Shown: positions 52,650-62,316 of the stretch, piece by piece
Layout of the letters: each line of letters starts with the position of its first letter
Numbering within the stretch: the first letter of the stretch is position 1
Source: CBDCOD01 sp965219665
GTDB lineage: Bacteria; Pseudomonadota; Gammaproteobacteria; CAKMZV01
Assembly (NCBI GenBank): GCA_965219665.1
Contig: CBDCOD010000022.1
Coordinates: forward strand, 49,327 to 113,326
Direction: 5' to 3'
DNA: 64,000 nucleotides
Translations under genes and position numbers: made by a program
Notes under the pieces: generated by a model
The model's input: only the letters and a program-made list of their open reading frames with translations
Told to the model about the DNA's origin: nothing
Database searches by the model: none

Positions 52650-53791
52650 GCGCAATAGAGTTACAGAATATTAATAAATCTTTTGGGGATGTTAATGTTA
52701 TATCTGATTTGAGTCTATCCATTAAGGATAAGGAATTTATTGTATTTGTGGGCCCATCTGGGTGTGGAAAATCAACCATGCTGCGTATGATTGCGGGGTT
52801 AGAAACTTTAACAGGCGGTCATATTTTAGTTGATGGGGATGTGGTTAACAACCATCCGCCTGCTGATCGTGGTGTGGCGATGGTATTCCAGAATTACGCA
52901 CTTTACCCGCACATGACGGTTGCTGAGAATATGGGCTTTGGCTTGCGCATAGCAGGTATTAAAAAAGCAGAGGCTCGGCAGCGTGTAGAAGACGTGGCGC
53001 GTACTTTGCATTTGGATCAATTGCTTGATCGTTATCCTAAACAACTATCAGGCGGCCAGCGCCAGCGTGTTGCTATAGGGCGTGCCATTGCACGCAGACC
53101 AAGAGTGTTTTTGTTTGATGAACCATTGTCTAACTTGGATGCTGCTTTACGTGTACAAATGCGTATAGAACTTGCTAATTTGCATGCAAAGCTACAAACG
53201 ACTATGATTTACGTAACGCATGATCAAACAGAGGCTATGACACTGGGTGATCGTATCGTCATTTTTAATCAAGGTAACATTGAACAAGTAGGTCCGCCAT
53301 TAGAATTGTACCAAGCCCCTCATAATCTCTTCGTGGCTGAATTTTTAGGTGCGCCTAAAATCAATATACTGGATTATGTGTGGAACGAAGAACAGCATGC
53401 AGTTAATATAAAAGGTGAGAACGGCGTTGAAGTTGTTGAGGTTGCCCCTGCAGATGCTGAACGATTAAGAAAAGGGGTTAAACTATGTGTCCGTCCTGAG
53501 CATGCGCAATTGGTTTCAGAAAATGAGGGATTGAAGGCACAAGTTAATCTTATCGAAAATTTAGGAAAATGCCATACAACTCTATCTGATCGGAAATTGA
53601 AGGCACAGGTTGATTTTATAGAAACTTTAGGGGATTGCTCTGTTCTTTACTTAAAATTGAGCAAATCTGGAGCCCCACTAACCCTAAAAGTTCCATTAGA
53701 AAACACACCGCGTAATAGTGATACCGTTCATATACGGATAGCATCTCATAATATGCTTGCATACGGTAAGGATAATATTCTTATTGCTTAA
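52646..53791 (+). CDS. sugar ABC transporter ATP-binding protein
   Basis: The product is 381 residues of the MalK/UgpC type. The start is ATG 52646 inside the GH1 stop, behind GGAGAG. Walker A is GPSGCGKST (36-44), signature LSGGQRQR from 134, Walker B FLFDEPLSNLDA from about 155, H-loop YVTHDQ near 190. The C-terminal TOBE region carries a tandem repeat of about 22 residues (LKAQVNLIENLG and LKAQVDFIETLG). It is the last gene of the operon. Confidence 0.94.
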   Translation: MSAIELQNINKSFGDVNVISDLSLSIKDKEFIVFVGPSGCGKSTMLRMIAGLETLTGGHILVDGDVVNNHPPADRGVAMVFQNYALYPHMTVAENMGFGLRIAGIKKAEARQRVEDVARTLHLDQLLDRYPKQLSGGQRQRVAIGRAIARRPRVFLFDEPLSNLDAALRVQMRIELANLHAKLQTTMIYVTHDQTEAMTLGDRIVIFNQGNIEQVGPPLELYQAPHNLFVAEFLGAPKINILDYVWNEEQHAVNIKGENGVEVVEVAPADAERLRKGVKLCVRPEHAQLVSENEGLKAQVNLIENLGKCHTTLSDRKLKAQVDFIETLGDCSVLYLKLSKSGAPLTLKVPLENTPRNSDTVHIRIASHNMLAYGKDNILIA

Positions 53792-53796
53792 TTAAA

Positions 53797-53849
53797 GGCT
53801 GTTGGAGCATCTCTAGCTCACAGCAAGGCGCTTGCATAGGCGTTTTTTT
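53797..53849 (+). terminator. probable terminator of the glucan operon
   Basis: GCTGT/ACAGC and GAGC/GCTC form a stem (53798-53824). A short GCAAG/CTTGC stem overlaps its end, and seven T follow at 53843-53849. The T run is separated from the main stem, so the exact fold is uncertain. Confidence 0.5.
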
Positions 53850-53901
53850 GATAGGAAATTATCAGTAATATTCCATTAACGCGCTTTGCCCTGTACTACT
53901 C

Positions 53902-53932
53902 TTTGCCGCACTTTGCGGAGGATGTCGGCAAA
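53902..53932 (+). promoter_or_regulatory. hairpin in the gyrA upstream region
   Basis: TTTGCCG (53902-53908) pairs with CGGCAAA (53926-53932). An alternative inner stem is CCGCA/TGCGG. It lies in the 346-base stretch before gyrA, which otherwise shows no gene. Confidence 0.35.
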
Positions 53933-54074
53933 ATGGATTCTGTGATTGCGATTTGCTTGCGCAGAAAGACAGCGTAAGTTCCCTCTTCATGCAGAATGGT
54001 AATGGGTGTTGTCCTATTGCAGCTTTGCTCGGGTACATCAGTGTTGTACTGCTGCCTAGAGCGCCACAGTAGGA

Positions 54075-54080
54075 TATAAT
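54075..54080 (+). promoter_or_regulatory. candidate -10 of gyrA
   Basis: TATAAT lies 58 bases before the gyrA ATG, followed by AGCCCGC. The -35 is weak, which in E. coli gyr promoters goes with supercoiling-sensitive expression. Confidence 0.45.
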
Positions 54081-54137
54081 AGCCCGCTCTCTTTTGTTGA
54101 TGATTTCTCATCGTTTATTGCATTTTAGGGCTATCTT

Positions 54138-56723
54138 ATGACTGAAAAAACTATTGATAATAATCGTGTATTTTCTGCCTCTCTAGAAGAGGAGATGAAA
54201 GGTTCCTATCTTGAGTACGCTATGAGCGTTATCGTGGGCCGTGCATTGCCTGATGCGCGCGATGGACTTAAGCCAGTGCATCGCCGTGTCCTATACGCTA
54301 TGAGTGAGTTAGGGAACACTTATAACAGCAGTTATAAAAAATCTGCGCGCATTGTAGGCGATGTAATTGGTAAATATCACCCACACGGTGATACTGCTGT
54401 TTATGATGCCATTGTACGTATGGCACAACCATTTTCTATGCGCTATGTACTAGTTGATGGGCAAGGGAACTTTGGTTCAGTAGATGGTGATTCGCCTGCT
54501 GCTATGCGTTATACCGAAGTACGCATGGCGCGCATTGCTCAGGAACTTTTGGCTGATATTGACAAAGGGACTGTTGATTTCACTCCGAACTATGATGAGT
54601 CAGAGAAAGAGCCCAGTGTATTGCCTACGCGTGTTCCGAATCTGCTCGTTAATGGTTCCAGTGGGATTGCCGTAGGCATGGCAACCAATATTCCGCCACA
54701 TAATTTAGGTGAGGTGATTGATGCAACTTTGGCATTGTCGAACAATCCGGATATAAGCATAGATGAATTGATGAACTTTATACCAGGTCCTGATTTTCCA
54801 ACTGCGGGGGAAATAAATGGTACACAGGGAATTTATGATGCGTATCATACAGGTAGAGGGCGTGTCCATATTCGTGCAAAAGTGCACTTTGAAGATATAG
54901 GGAATGATCGTTATGCATTGATAGTGACTGAGTTGCCTTATGCTGTTAATAAAGCACGGCTTATAGAAAAAATTGCAGAACTGGTAAAAGAAAAGAAAAT
55001 TGAGTCTATCAGTGGGCTGCGTGACGAGTCTGATAAGCAAGGAATGCGCATGGTGATAGAGCTCAAGCGAGGCGAAGTGCCAGAAATTGTGCTCAATCAA
55101 TTGTATAAAATGACTGCGCTGCAAACAGTGTTTGGTATCAATATGGTTGCTCTGGTTGATGGTCGTCCTCGAGTTCTCAACCTGAAACAAGTACTAGAGT
55201 CGTTCTTAGAGCACCGCTGTGAAGTTATTACACGCCGCTCTCTATTTGAGTTGGCCAAAGCACGTGCTAGAGCGCATGTGTTAGAAGGTTTGGCAATCGC
55301 CCTGGCTAACATTGATGATATGATTGAATTGATTCGTAAATCCTCCACGCCGCAGCAAGCCAAGCAGGAAATGCTGGCACGTACGTGGGAAGCAGGATTG
55401 GTAAAACAGCTGATTAATGCAGAAGGCTTTGAGCAATCACGTCCACAGGATTTGCCCGCAGAGTGTGGCTTGCAAGGGGAGACGTATCAGCTAAGTGAGC
55501 AACAGGCACAGGCGATTTTAGATTTACGCTTAAATCGTTTGACAGGATTAGAGCAAGATAAAATCCATGATGAATTCAAAGACTTACTCGTTGCAATTGC
55601 TGATTTTATTGAGATACTGCGTAATTCGGATCGGCTATTAGAGGTTATTCAAGAGGAGTTGCGTGAGATTCGTGAGCGGTATGCCGATGATCGCATTACC
55701 ATAATCAGTACCTTATTCAAAAATTTGAGTGTTGAAGATTTGATTCCACAGGAGCAGCGTGTAGTAACGATGTCCTATCTTGGATATGTTAAAACACAGC
55801 CTTTAGAAGAATATCGGGTTCAGCGCCGCGGGGGTAGGGGGCGTAGTGCTACTGCAACTAAGGAAGAAGATATTCTGTCACAAATGTTTGTAGCACACTC
55901 GCATTCCACTTTATTATGCTTTTCCTCCAAAGGAAAGGTGTATTGGAGAAAGGTATATGAAATGCCTATTGGATCAAGGCAGGCACGCGGCAAACCTATT
56001 GCAAATTTTTTACCTTTAGAAAAGGGCGAACAAATTACTACTTTATTGCCAGTTGAAGATTATCATGCAGACCAGTTTGTGTTTATGGTAACCCGAAAGG
56101 GAACGGTGAAAAAAACACCTCTACTACAGTTTTCCAGACCGCGTGCCAACGGCATTATTGCATTGAATTTATCAGAAGATGATGCGATGATTGATGCAAT
56201 GCTAACGGATGGAAATCAAGATGTGCTTCTGTTTGCCAGTAACGGTAAAGCCGCTCGTTTTGCTGAAAATCAAGTCCGTGCTATGGGACGTACTGCGCGG
56301 GGTGTGGTGGGTATGCGTTTAGCAGAAGGTGAGCAGGTAACATCCATGATGATCGCCCAAGAAGGTGGGGCGGTATTGACTGCAACTGTTAACGGCTATG
56401 GTAAGCGCACACCTGTGGAAGACTATCCTTGCAAGGGGCGTGGAGGCAAAGGCGTGATTTCAATTAAAACTAGTGAACGTAACGGTTCTGTTGCTGGTGC
56501 TGTATTCGTTAGTGAAGATGATGACGTTATGCTCATATCGGATGGTGGTACTATCGTTCGTGTTCCAGTTAATCAAGTTAGCATAACGTCTCGTAATACT
56601 TTAGGAGTGCGTTTGGTTAATCTGACAAAAGGCGAGGCGCTGTTGCGCATCGCGCGCGTAGAGGCCGACCGAGATGATGACGAGTTAGAGGATTTGGATC
56701 AGGATGCTTTTGATCAGGAGTAA
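54138..56723 (+). CDS. gyrA: DNA gyrase subunit A
   Basis: The product is 861 residues. The catalytic Tyr is Y125 (MRYTEVRM). The GyrA box QRRGGRG is at 562-568, followed by the DNA-wrapping C-terminal domain and an acidic tail. The quinolone region reads HGDTAVYDA, with Thr (T86) where E. coli has S83 and Asp at 90 where E. coli has D87. Thr is the natural residue in several wild-type gammaproteobacteria, so this alone does not show resistance. Confidence 0.98.
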   Translation: MTEKTIDNNRVFSASLEEEMKGSYLEYAMSVIVGRALPDARDGLKPVHRRVLYAMSELGNTYNSSYKKSARIVGDVIGKYHPHGDTAVYDAIVRMAQPFSMRYVLVDGQGNFGSVDGDSPAAMRYTEVRMARIAQELLADIDKGTVDFTPNYDESEKEPSVLPTRVPNLLVNGSSGIAVGMATNIPPHNLGEVIDATLALSNNPDISIDELMNFIPGPDFPTAGEINGTQGIYDAYHTGRGRVHIRAKVHFEDIGNDRYALIVTELPYAVNKARLIEKIAELVKEKKIESISGLRDESDKQGMRMVIELKRGEVPEIVLNQLYKMTALQTVFGINMVALVDGRPRVLNLKQVLESFLEHRCEVITRRSLFELAKARARAHVLEGLAIALANIDDMIELIRKSSTPQQAKQEMLARTWEAGLVKQLINAEGFEQSRPQDLPAECGLQGETYQLSEQQAQAILDLRLNRLTGLEQDKIHDEFKDLLVAIADFIEILRNSDRLLEVIQEELREIRERYADDRITIISTLFKNLSVEDLIPQEQRVVTMSYLGYVKTQPLEEYRVQRRGGRGRSATATKEEDILSQMFVAHSHSTLLCFSSKGKVYWRKVYEMPIGSRQARGKPIANFLPLEKGEQITTLLPVEDYHADQFVFMVTRKGTVKKTPLLQFSRPRANGIIALNLSEDDAMIDAMLTDGNQDVLLFASNGKAARFAENQVRAMGRTARGVVGMRLAEGEQVTSMMIAQEGGAVLTATVNGYGKRTPVEDYPCKGRGGKGVISIKTSERNGSVAGAVFVSEDDDVMLISDGGTIVRVPVNQVSITSRNTLGVRLVNLTKGEALLRIARVEADRDDDELEDLDQDAFDQE

Positions 56724-56783
56724 GCCTTTGAGATACTCTCAGCTATTTTCATATTTTAATAGACACATATATTAAGGAGGTAT

Positions 56784-57863
56784 ATGTCAAGAGTATACAA
56801 TTTCAGCCCGGGGCCGTCTATGTTGCCGGAGGCTGTTTTGGAGCAAGCACATGCAGAAATGCTGGATTGGCACAGTTGTGGCATGTCTATCATGGAAGTT
56901 AGCCATCGTGGCAAGCAGTTTGATGCAGTTGTAGAACAATTTGATAGTGACTTGCGTGCGCTGCTGGCTATTCCTGATAATTACAAAATACTATTATTGC
57001 AAGGCGGCGCTAGTGGTCAGTTTAGTGCGATTCCAATGAATTTGCGTCATTTAGGGCAGAGGGCAGATTATATTACTACAGGACAGTGGGGCAAAAAAGC
57101 ATTTGCAGAGGCAAAACGACATATTGTAGCAAACCAAGTTATTGATACTACCACCCAGTTGCGCGCGCCTAGGCAGGATGAACTGTCATTGGATGGTGCG
57201 GCATCGTATGTGCATTACACACCAAATGAGACAATTATCGGCGTGGAATTTCCTTATATCCCAGATACAGGTGCCGTGCCATTAGTGGGTGATTTCTCTT
57301 CTACCATTTTATCTCGGCCATTAGATGTCAATCAGTTTGGCGTTATCTATGCAGGTACACAGAAAAATATTGGTCCAGCAGGTGCTGTCATTGTTATTGT
57401 TCGGGAAGACTTGTTGAGTGATACTATAGATGCTTCTGTGCCAATTATTTTGGATTGGAAGACACAATGCGATAATGGATCGCGCTATAACACCCCACCT
57501 TCATATACTTGGTATTTGGCAGGATTAGTTCTCACATGGCTTAGGGAAAATGGTGGACTGTCGGCTATGGAGCAGACTAACCGCAAAAAAGCGGATGCGC
57601 TGTACGCATTTATTGATGATTCTGCTTTCTATCATAACCCGATTGAAAAAGATTCACGTTCATGTATGAATATTCCTTTTACCTTGTCTGATAGTCGTTT
57701 AGAAGCAGCATTTTTGGAACAATCTGCTCAGGTAGGACTCGCTAATCTAAAAGGGCATCGGGTGATTGGTGGCATGCGTGCCAGTATTTACAACGCCATG
57801 CCATTTGAAGGGGTTGAAAAACTCATTCACTTCATGGACGACTTTGCTAAGAAGAACCAATAA
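56784..57863 (+). CDS. serC: phosphoserine aminotransferase
   Basis: The PLP enzyme makes phosphoserine for serine synthesis and also acts in pyridoxal phosphate synthesis. The product is 359 residues. The PLP Lys is in YAGTQKNIGPAG. FSPGPSMLPEAVL opens the protein, and GGASGQFSAIPMN is the phosphate-site stretch. AAGGAGG precedes the start. The position after gyrA is typical for gammaproteobacteria. Confidence 0.97.
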   Translation: MSRVYNFSPGPSMLPEAVLEQAHAEMLDWHSCGMSIMEVSHRGKQFDAVVEQFDSDLRALLAIPDNYKILLLQGGASGQFSAIPMNLRHLGQRADYITTGQWGKKAFAEAKRHIVANQVIDTTTQLRAPRQDELSLDGAASYVHYTPNETIIGVEFPYIPDTGAVPLVGDFSSTILSRPLDVNQFGVIYAGTQKNIGPAGAVIVIVREDLLSDTIDASVPIILDWKTQCDNGSRYNTPPSYTWYLAGLVLTWLRENGGLSAMEQTNRKKADALYAFIDDSAFYHNPIEKDSRSCMNIPFTLSDSRLEAAFLEQSAQVGLANLKGHRVIGGMRASIYNAMPFEGVEKLIHFMDDFAKKNQ

Positions 57864-57896
57864 AACAAAAATATCATAACAGTTATAACAAAGTAT

Positions 57897-59066
57897 ATGT
57901 ATAAAATTCTAACACTGAATAACATTTCTCCAGTCGGTTTGAATTGTCTGCCTAAAGGGCGTTTTGAGGTGGCATCAGAGTTCTCTAATCCTGATGCGAT
58001 TTTAGTGCGATCTGCTAAGATGCATGATATGCCTATAGGCTCTAAGCTCAGAGCAGTGGCAAGGGCAGGGGCAGGCGTCAATAATATTCCTGTAAGTAAA
58101 ATGAGTACGCATGGCATTCCTGTTTTTAATGCTCCAGGTGCTAATGCAAACGCGGTTAAAGAATTGACTGTAGCGGGCTTGCTTATGGCAGCGCGCAATA
58201 TTCCACAAGCTTATGAGTATACGAAGGGGCTCACGTTAAATGGTGCTGCTTTAGATAAAGCGGTAGAGGACGGTAAAAAGAAATATGCTGGTTATGAGCT
58301 TTCCAGTAAGACATTGGGTGTAATTGGTTTAGGAGCTATTGGGGTTGAGGTGGCAAATATTGCAGTGTCCTTAGGGATGCGCGTGATAGGCTTTGATCCA
58401 GTATTGACTGTGAGCAGTGCTTGGAAACTGAATGCTCAGGTGGAGCGTGCTTTAAGCGTTGATGCACTATTAAGTCAGGTGGATATGGTTACCTTTCATG
58501 TGCCTTTAATAGATGCAACACGTAATCTGATTAATACAGATCGCCTCAAAACTTTGCGTGACGGCAGTGTTATTCTCAATTTCGCTCGAGGTGGGATTGT
58601 CTGCGAGCAAAGTATTGCTAAAGGCATAGAGAGCGGTAAAATCTCATGCTATGTCAGCGATTTCCCCAGTGCGGAGCTTAAGGAGCATCCTCAGGTTATT
58701 GCATTACCTCATCTTGGTGCTTCTACTGCTGAGGCAGAAGATAATTGCGCAGTTATGGTTGCTAATCAACTAGATAATTTTTTGCGTTGCGGTAATATTG
58801 TCAATTCAGTTAATTTTCCAGAAACCGTTATGGAAGAGAAGGAGGGGTTGACTCGACTGGGTGTTGCGCATGACAATGTGCCTGGCATGTTAGAGAAGGT
58901 TTCGCACCAAATGGCAGAGTCGGGGTTAAATATTGTAGATTTGGTGAATAAGTCCCGTGATGATTTGGCTTATACCTTGATAGCTTTTTCAGGTGATTGT
59001 CAGGCTGATTTGGCACAGTCTATGATGGATATAGAGGGTGTGCGATCAGCAAATGTTTGCGCATGA
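57897..59066 (+). CDS. serA: D-3-phosphoglycerate dehydrogenase-like protein
   Basis: The product is 389 residues. The NAD-binding loop is GVIGLGAIGVEVANIA (about 140-155), the catalytic Arg lies in NFARGGIV and the His in LPHLGAST. A C-terminal ACT domain follows (about 318-389). It would catalyse the first step of serine synthesis, one step before SerC, and lies 33 bases after serC. Other 2-hydroxyacid dehydrogenases share the fold, but the ACT domain and the neighbour favour SerA. Confidence 0.88.
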   Translation: MYKILTLNNISPVGLNCLPKGRFEVASEFSNPDAILVRSAKMHDMPIGSKLRAVARAGAGVNNIPVSKMSTHGIPVFNAPGANANAVKELTVAGLLMAARNIPQAYEYTKGLTLNGAALDKAVEDGKKKYAGYELSSKTLGVIGLGAIGVEVANIAVSLGMRVIGFDPVLTVSSAWKLNAQVERALSVDALLSQVDMVTFHVPLIDATRNLINTDRLKTLRDGSVILNFARGGIVCEQSIAKGIESGKISCYVSDFPSAELKEHPQVIALPHLGASTAEAEDNCAVMVANQLDNFLRCGNIVNSVNFPETVMEEKEGLTRLGVAHDNVPGMLEKVSHQMAESGLNIVDLVNKSRDDLAYTLIAFSGDCQADLAQSMMDIEGVRSANVCA

Positions 59067-59102
59067 GTATGCATGGCATGATAGAGGAATGAGAGGATAA
59101 AA

Positions 59103-60194
59103 ATGTCTTCGCTGGATGATTTGCGTGTTGAAATTGATCTAATTGACGACCAAATTTTGGATTTATTGCTACAACGTGAGCAATTAGTTAAGCAAGTAGC
59201 AGCAGCCAAGCAGTGTGATTCCTCTTTGGATACAGTTTACTTTCGTCCTGAGCGGGAAGCACAAATTATTAGGCGGCTCATAGAGCGCAAAAACGCAGCA
59301 AAATCAGATTTTTCTGATGAAATGATTTATGCGTTTTTTCGCCAAATCATTACAACTTCCTTAGCCATGGAGTCTGCTTTCTCAGTTGCCTATCTTGGAC
59401 CTAAAGGTACCTATACGTATGAGGCAGCGTATCGTCACTTCCCACAAGCTGAGTTTTCCGACCAATCGACCATTGAGGAAGTTTTCAGTGCAGTAAGTAC
59501 ACGCCAATGCAAAGTGGGTGTGGTACCTATTGAAAATTCTTATGAAGGTGCTGTTCACCATACAATAGATGCTTTGGTGAAGCATAAAAACGTGATAGTA
59601 CAAGCCGAAATCGTTCTGCCTATTCGTTATTGTCTGCTAGCTAATGCAGGCGACAACATAGAGGATATACATACCGTTTACGCCCACGAGCAGGCACTAG
59701 CACAATGTCGTATGTGCTTGGGCAGTCTGGGCTTGAAATTGACTTATGAGGCTATTTCTTCCAATGCACGTGCTGCACAGCAAGTAGCGAAAGAAGGTAC
59801 AGGATTTGCAGCACTTGCTTCTGAAAATGTCGCAGTGCTATACGGTCTACAGATTTTGCAGCGTAATTTTGCTGATTCTGATAATAATCAAACGCGGTTT
59901 TTTGTATTGGGTACGGTAGATACGCTGCCAAGTGGTAGTGACAGTACAGTGTTGATACTCACTGCTCATAATAAACCTGGTGCTTTGCTTGACATTCTAC
60001 ATCCTTTCTCTAATCAAGGGATTAGTCTGAATAGAATTGTTTCGCGCCCTGCCCCTTCTGGATTATGGGAGTACGTATTTTATTTAGAAGTTATGGGTCA
60101 TAGTCAAGAAGAACCATTACGAAGTGTTGCTGCGCAGTTAGAGGAGAATGGGAATTTAGTTCGCGTGGCTGGATCGTACTCTCGAGCACCGTAA
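59103..60194 (+). CDS. pheA: bifunctional chorismate mutase/prephenate dehydratase
   Basis: The product is 363 residues in three parts: AroQ-type chorismate mutase (1-90, LDDLRVEIDLIDDQILDLL), prephenate dehydratase (about 95-270, with AYLGPKGTYTYEAA, VPIENSYEGAV and the NQTRFFVLG site), and an ACT domain (about 278-355, SRPAPSGLWEYVFYLE) for phenylalanine feedback. It makes phenylpyruvate from chorismate. Confidence 0.96.
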   Translation: MSSLDDLRVEIDLIDDQILDLLLQREQLVKQVAAAKQCDSSLDTVYFRPEREAQIIRRLIERKNAAKSDFSDEMIYAFFRQIITTSLAMESAFSVAYLGPKGTYTYEAAYRHFPQAEFSDQSTIEEVFSAVSTRQCKVGVVPIENSYEGAVHHTIDALVKHKNVIVQAEIVLPIRYCLLANAGDNIEDIHTVYAHEQALAQCRMCLGSLGLKLTYEAISSNARAAQQVAKEGTGFAALASENVAVLYGLQILQRNFADSDNNQTRFFVLGTVDTLPSGSDSTVLILTAHNKPGALLDILHPFSNQGISLNRIVSRPAPSGLWEYVFYLEVMGHSQEEPLRSVAAQLEENGNLVRVAGSYSRAP

Positions 60195-60346
60195 CTTTGT
60201 ATGTGCTCCAATGATGCATAGTATAAACATAAAGCGTCCTGTTATTAAACATGTAAACCATGTACCATTAAATAAGGGGTGCAGAGTCAGTCGAGAGCCG
60301 TGCATAGGAACATGGCTAATGCAGCAAAACCACTTGTTCAGAAAAC

Positions 60347-61420
60347 ATGAAAATATCCCCTATCATTGAGCGCCTGCCAGCGTATCAGCCAGGTAAGCCC
60401 ATTAGTGAAGTACAACGCCTCTATGGTTTAGATACTGTTACCAAGTTAGCATCTAATGAAAATCCATATGGTCCTGCGCGGTCTGTTTTGAAGAAACTTG
60501 CTTTGAAAAAAGAACTCTTGTTGCGCTATCCAGATGGTAACGCATTCGCACTTAAGCAGGCATTAGCACGTTGGCATAATTGCAACCCAGAGCAGATTAC
60601 TGTAGGTAATGGGTCTAACGATGTGCTAGACTTAATTACGCGTATTTTTGCTGGAAAAAATAAAGCAGTGTTATTTAGTCAGTATGCTTTTGCTGTTTAT
60701 CCACTGTCTGCTATGGCGGTTGGTGCGCCTTTGCAGATTATTCCTGCTGTGGATTATGCGCATGATTTGCAGCAATTTGCACAGGGCATTACGCAACAGA
60801 CTACTCTAATTTTTATTGCGAACCCGAACAACCCAACTGGGACATTTCTTGAAAAAAAAGCGTTGTACTCTTTTTTGCAACAGGTGCCTGAGCATATTGC
60901 CATTGTGTTAGATGAGGCGTATTCTGAGTATTTGCTACCCGAACAGTGTTATGATAGCGTGGCTTGGCTACAGGCTTTCCCAAATTTGATTATTACGCGT
61001 ACTTTTTCTAAAGCATACGGGTTAGCAGGGTTACGTGTAGGCTACGCATTGAGTTCAGAAAAAATAGCAGATTGGCTTAATCGTGTGCGCCATCCCTTTA
61101 ATGTTAATAGTGTGGCATTGTTGGCGGCAGAATATGCTTTAGAGGATCAGGATTGGATTCAACAGACGATTGAGCAGCATTTTGAGCAAAAAAGCGTGAT
61201 GGAAAAAGCTTTACAAGGCATGAATATGCGCTATCTTCCTTCATCAGCAAATTTTCTTACCATCGCATTAGACAACGGCAGTATGCAGGCACAAAAATTA
61301 TTAGAGCAAGGGATAGTGGTGCGTGATCTTGATGCGTATAAGATGCCTGATCATGTGCGAGTATCTATTGGTACTGCTGCCGAGAATAATCGGCTGTTAG
61401 ACGCACTTTCTGCGCTATGA
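60347..61420 (+). CDS. hisC: histidinol-phosphate/aromatic aminotransferase
   Basis: The product is 357 residues, a class II-type PLP aminotransferase with the PLP Lys in TRTFSKAYGLAGLRVGY and NPNNPTGTF before it. Its place between pheA and the prephenate dehydrogenase suggests it transaminates phenylpyruvate or hydroxyphenylpyruvate as well as, or instead of, histidinol phosphate. A 152-base gap before it holds a TATAAA-like -10 and an ACATG/CATGT inverted repeat. Its stop overlaps tyrA by four bases. Confidence 0.9.
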   Translation: MKISPIIERLPAYQPGKPISEVQRLYGLDTVTKLASNENPYGPARSVLKKLALKKELLLRYPDGNAFALKQALARWHNCNPEQITVGNGSNDVLDLITRIFAGKNKAVLFSQYAFAVYPLSAMAVGAPLQIIPAVDYAHDLQQFAQGITQQTTLIFIANPNNPTGTFLEKKALYSFLQQVPEHIAIVLDEAYSEYLLPEQCYDSVAWLQAFPNLIITRTFSKAYGLAGLRVGYALSSEKIADWLNRVRHPFNVNSVALLAAEYALEDQDWIQQTIEQHFEQKSVMEKALQGMNMRYLPSSANFLTIALDNGSMQAQKLLEQGIVVRDLDAYKMPDHVRVSIGTAAENNRLLDALSAL

Positions 61421-62316
61421 AAATGAGTAGAAATAGAGTAAACACAAGGACAGTAGCCATTCTTGGTGTAGGCGTTATTGGTGGCTCATTAGGCATGGCC
61501 TTGCGAGAGAAAGGGTATACAGTGTACGGCTATAGCCCTTCAAATAACCAGGCTGCATTGACTTGTGGTGCGGTGGACGTATTAAGCACACGCCTTGATA
61601 GGGCAGTTGAGCAGGCAGATATACTCGTTTTAGCAACGCCAGTTGGTGCGTACCGCTCTTTATTAGAGCAACTACAGCCCTACTGGCAAGCTAACTGGGT
61701 GTTGACTGATGTGGGAAGTACAAAGCAGTCTGTGTATGAAGATGTGTGTTCCGTATTAAATCATCGCCAGCAGCAGCAAATGGTATATGGTCATCCTATT
61801 GCTGGGCGTGAACAATCTGGTGTAGAGCATGCACATTCTGACTTATTTCAGCAAGCTTGGGTTGTTCTGTGTGAAGGTGTGCCATCAATCAATAAGGAAG
61901 CATATGCACTAATAGAAAAAATGTGGGCTGATTGCGGTGCACGTTGTACAGCGATGGAACTAGAGCAGCATGATGCTATTTTGGCACAGATAAGTCACCT
62001 ACCACATGTACTAGCTTATGTTTTGGTTGATGCTCTGGTCCGTTCTGATAGTAGCGATTTATGCTTCAAGTTGGCTGCGGGAGGATTTGCTGATTTTTCT
62101 CGCATTGCGTCCAGCTCGCCAAGAATGTGGACAGATATTTTGCAAGCAAACAGAGTGCATATTTCACAAGTCATTAAAGATTATATTCAGCGCCTAAAGC
62201 AGATAGACAAAATGATTAGCCAGTCAGAAAGTGGCAGTGATAGAATGCTATACGAATGGTTATATTCAACAAAAAAAAGACGTGACGAATGGTTAAGGAG
62301 TAAGAAAAAATGGTAA
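61417..62316 (+). CDS. tyrA: prephenate dehydrogenase
   Basis: The product is 299 residues with the Rossmann loop ILGVGVIGGSLGMALREKG and the signature GHPIAGREQSGVEHA. It oxidises prephenate or arogenate for tyrosine synthesis. No fused chorismate mutase or ACT domain is present. It overlaps hisC (ATGA) and leuB (7 bases). Confidence 0.94.
   Translation: MKMSRNRVNTRTVAILGVGVIGGSLGMALREKGYTVYGYSPSNNQAALTCGAVDVLSTRLDRAVEQADILVLATPVGAYRSLLEQLQPYWQANWVLTDVGSTKQSVYEDVCSVLNHRQQQQMVYGHPIAGREQSGVEHAHSDLFQQAWVVLCEGVPSINKEAYALIEKMWADCGARCTAMELEQHDAILAQISHLPHVLAYVLVDALVRSDSSDLCFKLAAGGFADFSRIASSSPRMWTDILQANRVHISQVIKDYIQRLKQIDKMISQSESGSDRMLYEWLYSTKKRRDEWLRSKKKW

Noticed and set aside
54384..54410. GyrA Thr at the S83 position as a quinolone resistance mutation
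   Set aside because: Thr is a natural residue at this site in several wild-type gammaproteobacteria, and the D87 position is unchanged.
54705..55190. 161-codon open frame antisense to gyrA
   Set aside because: Low-complexity His/Asn/Ile-rich translation typical of a shadow frame, within an essential conserved gene.
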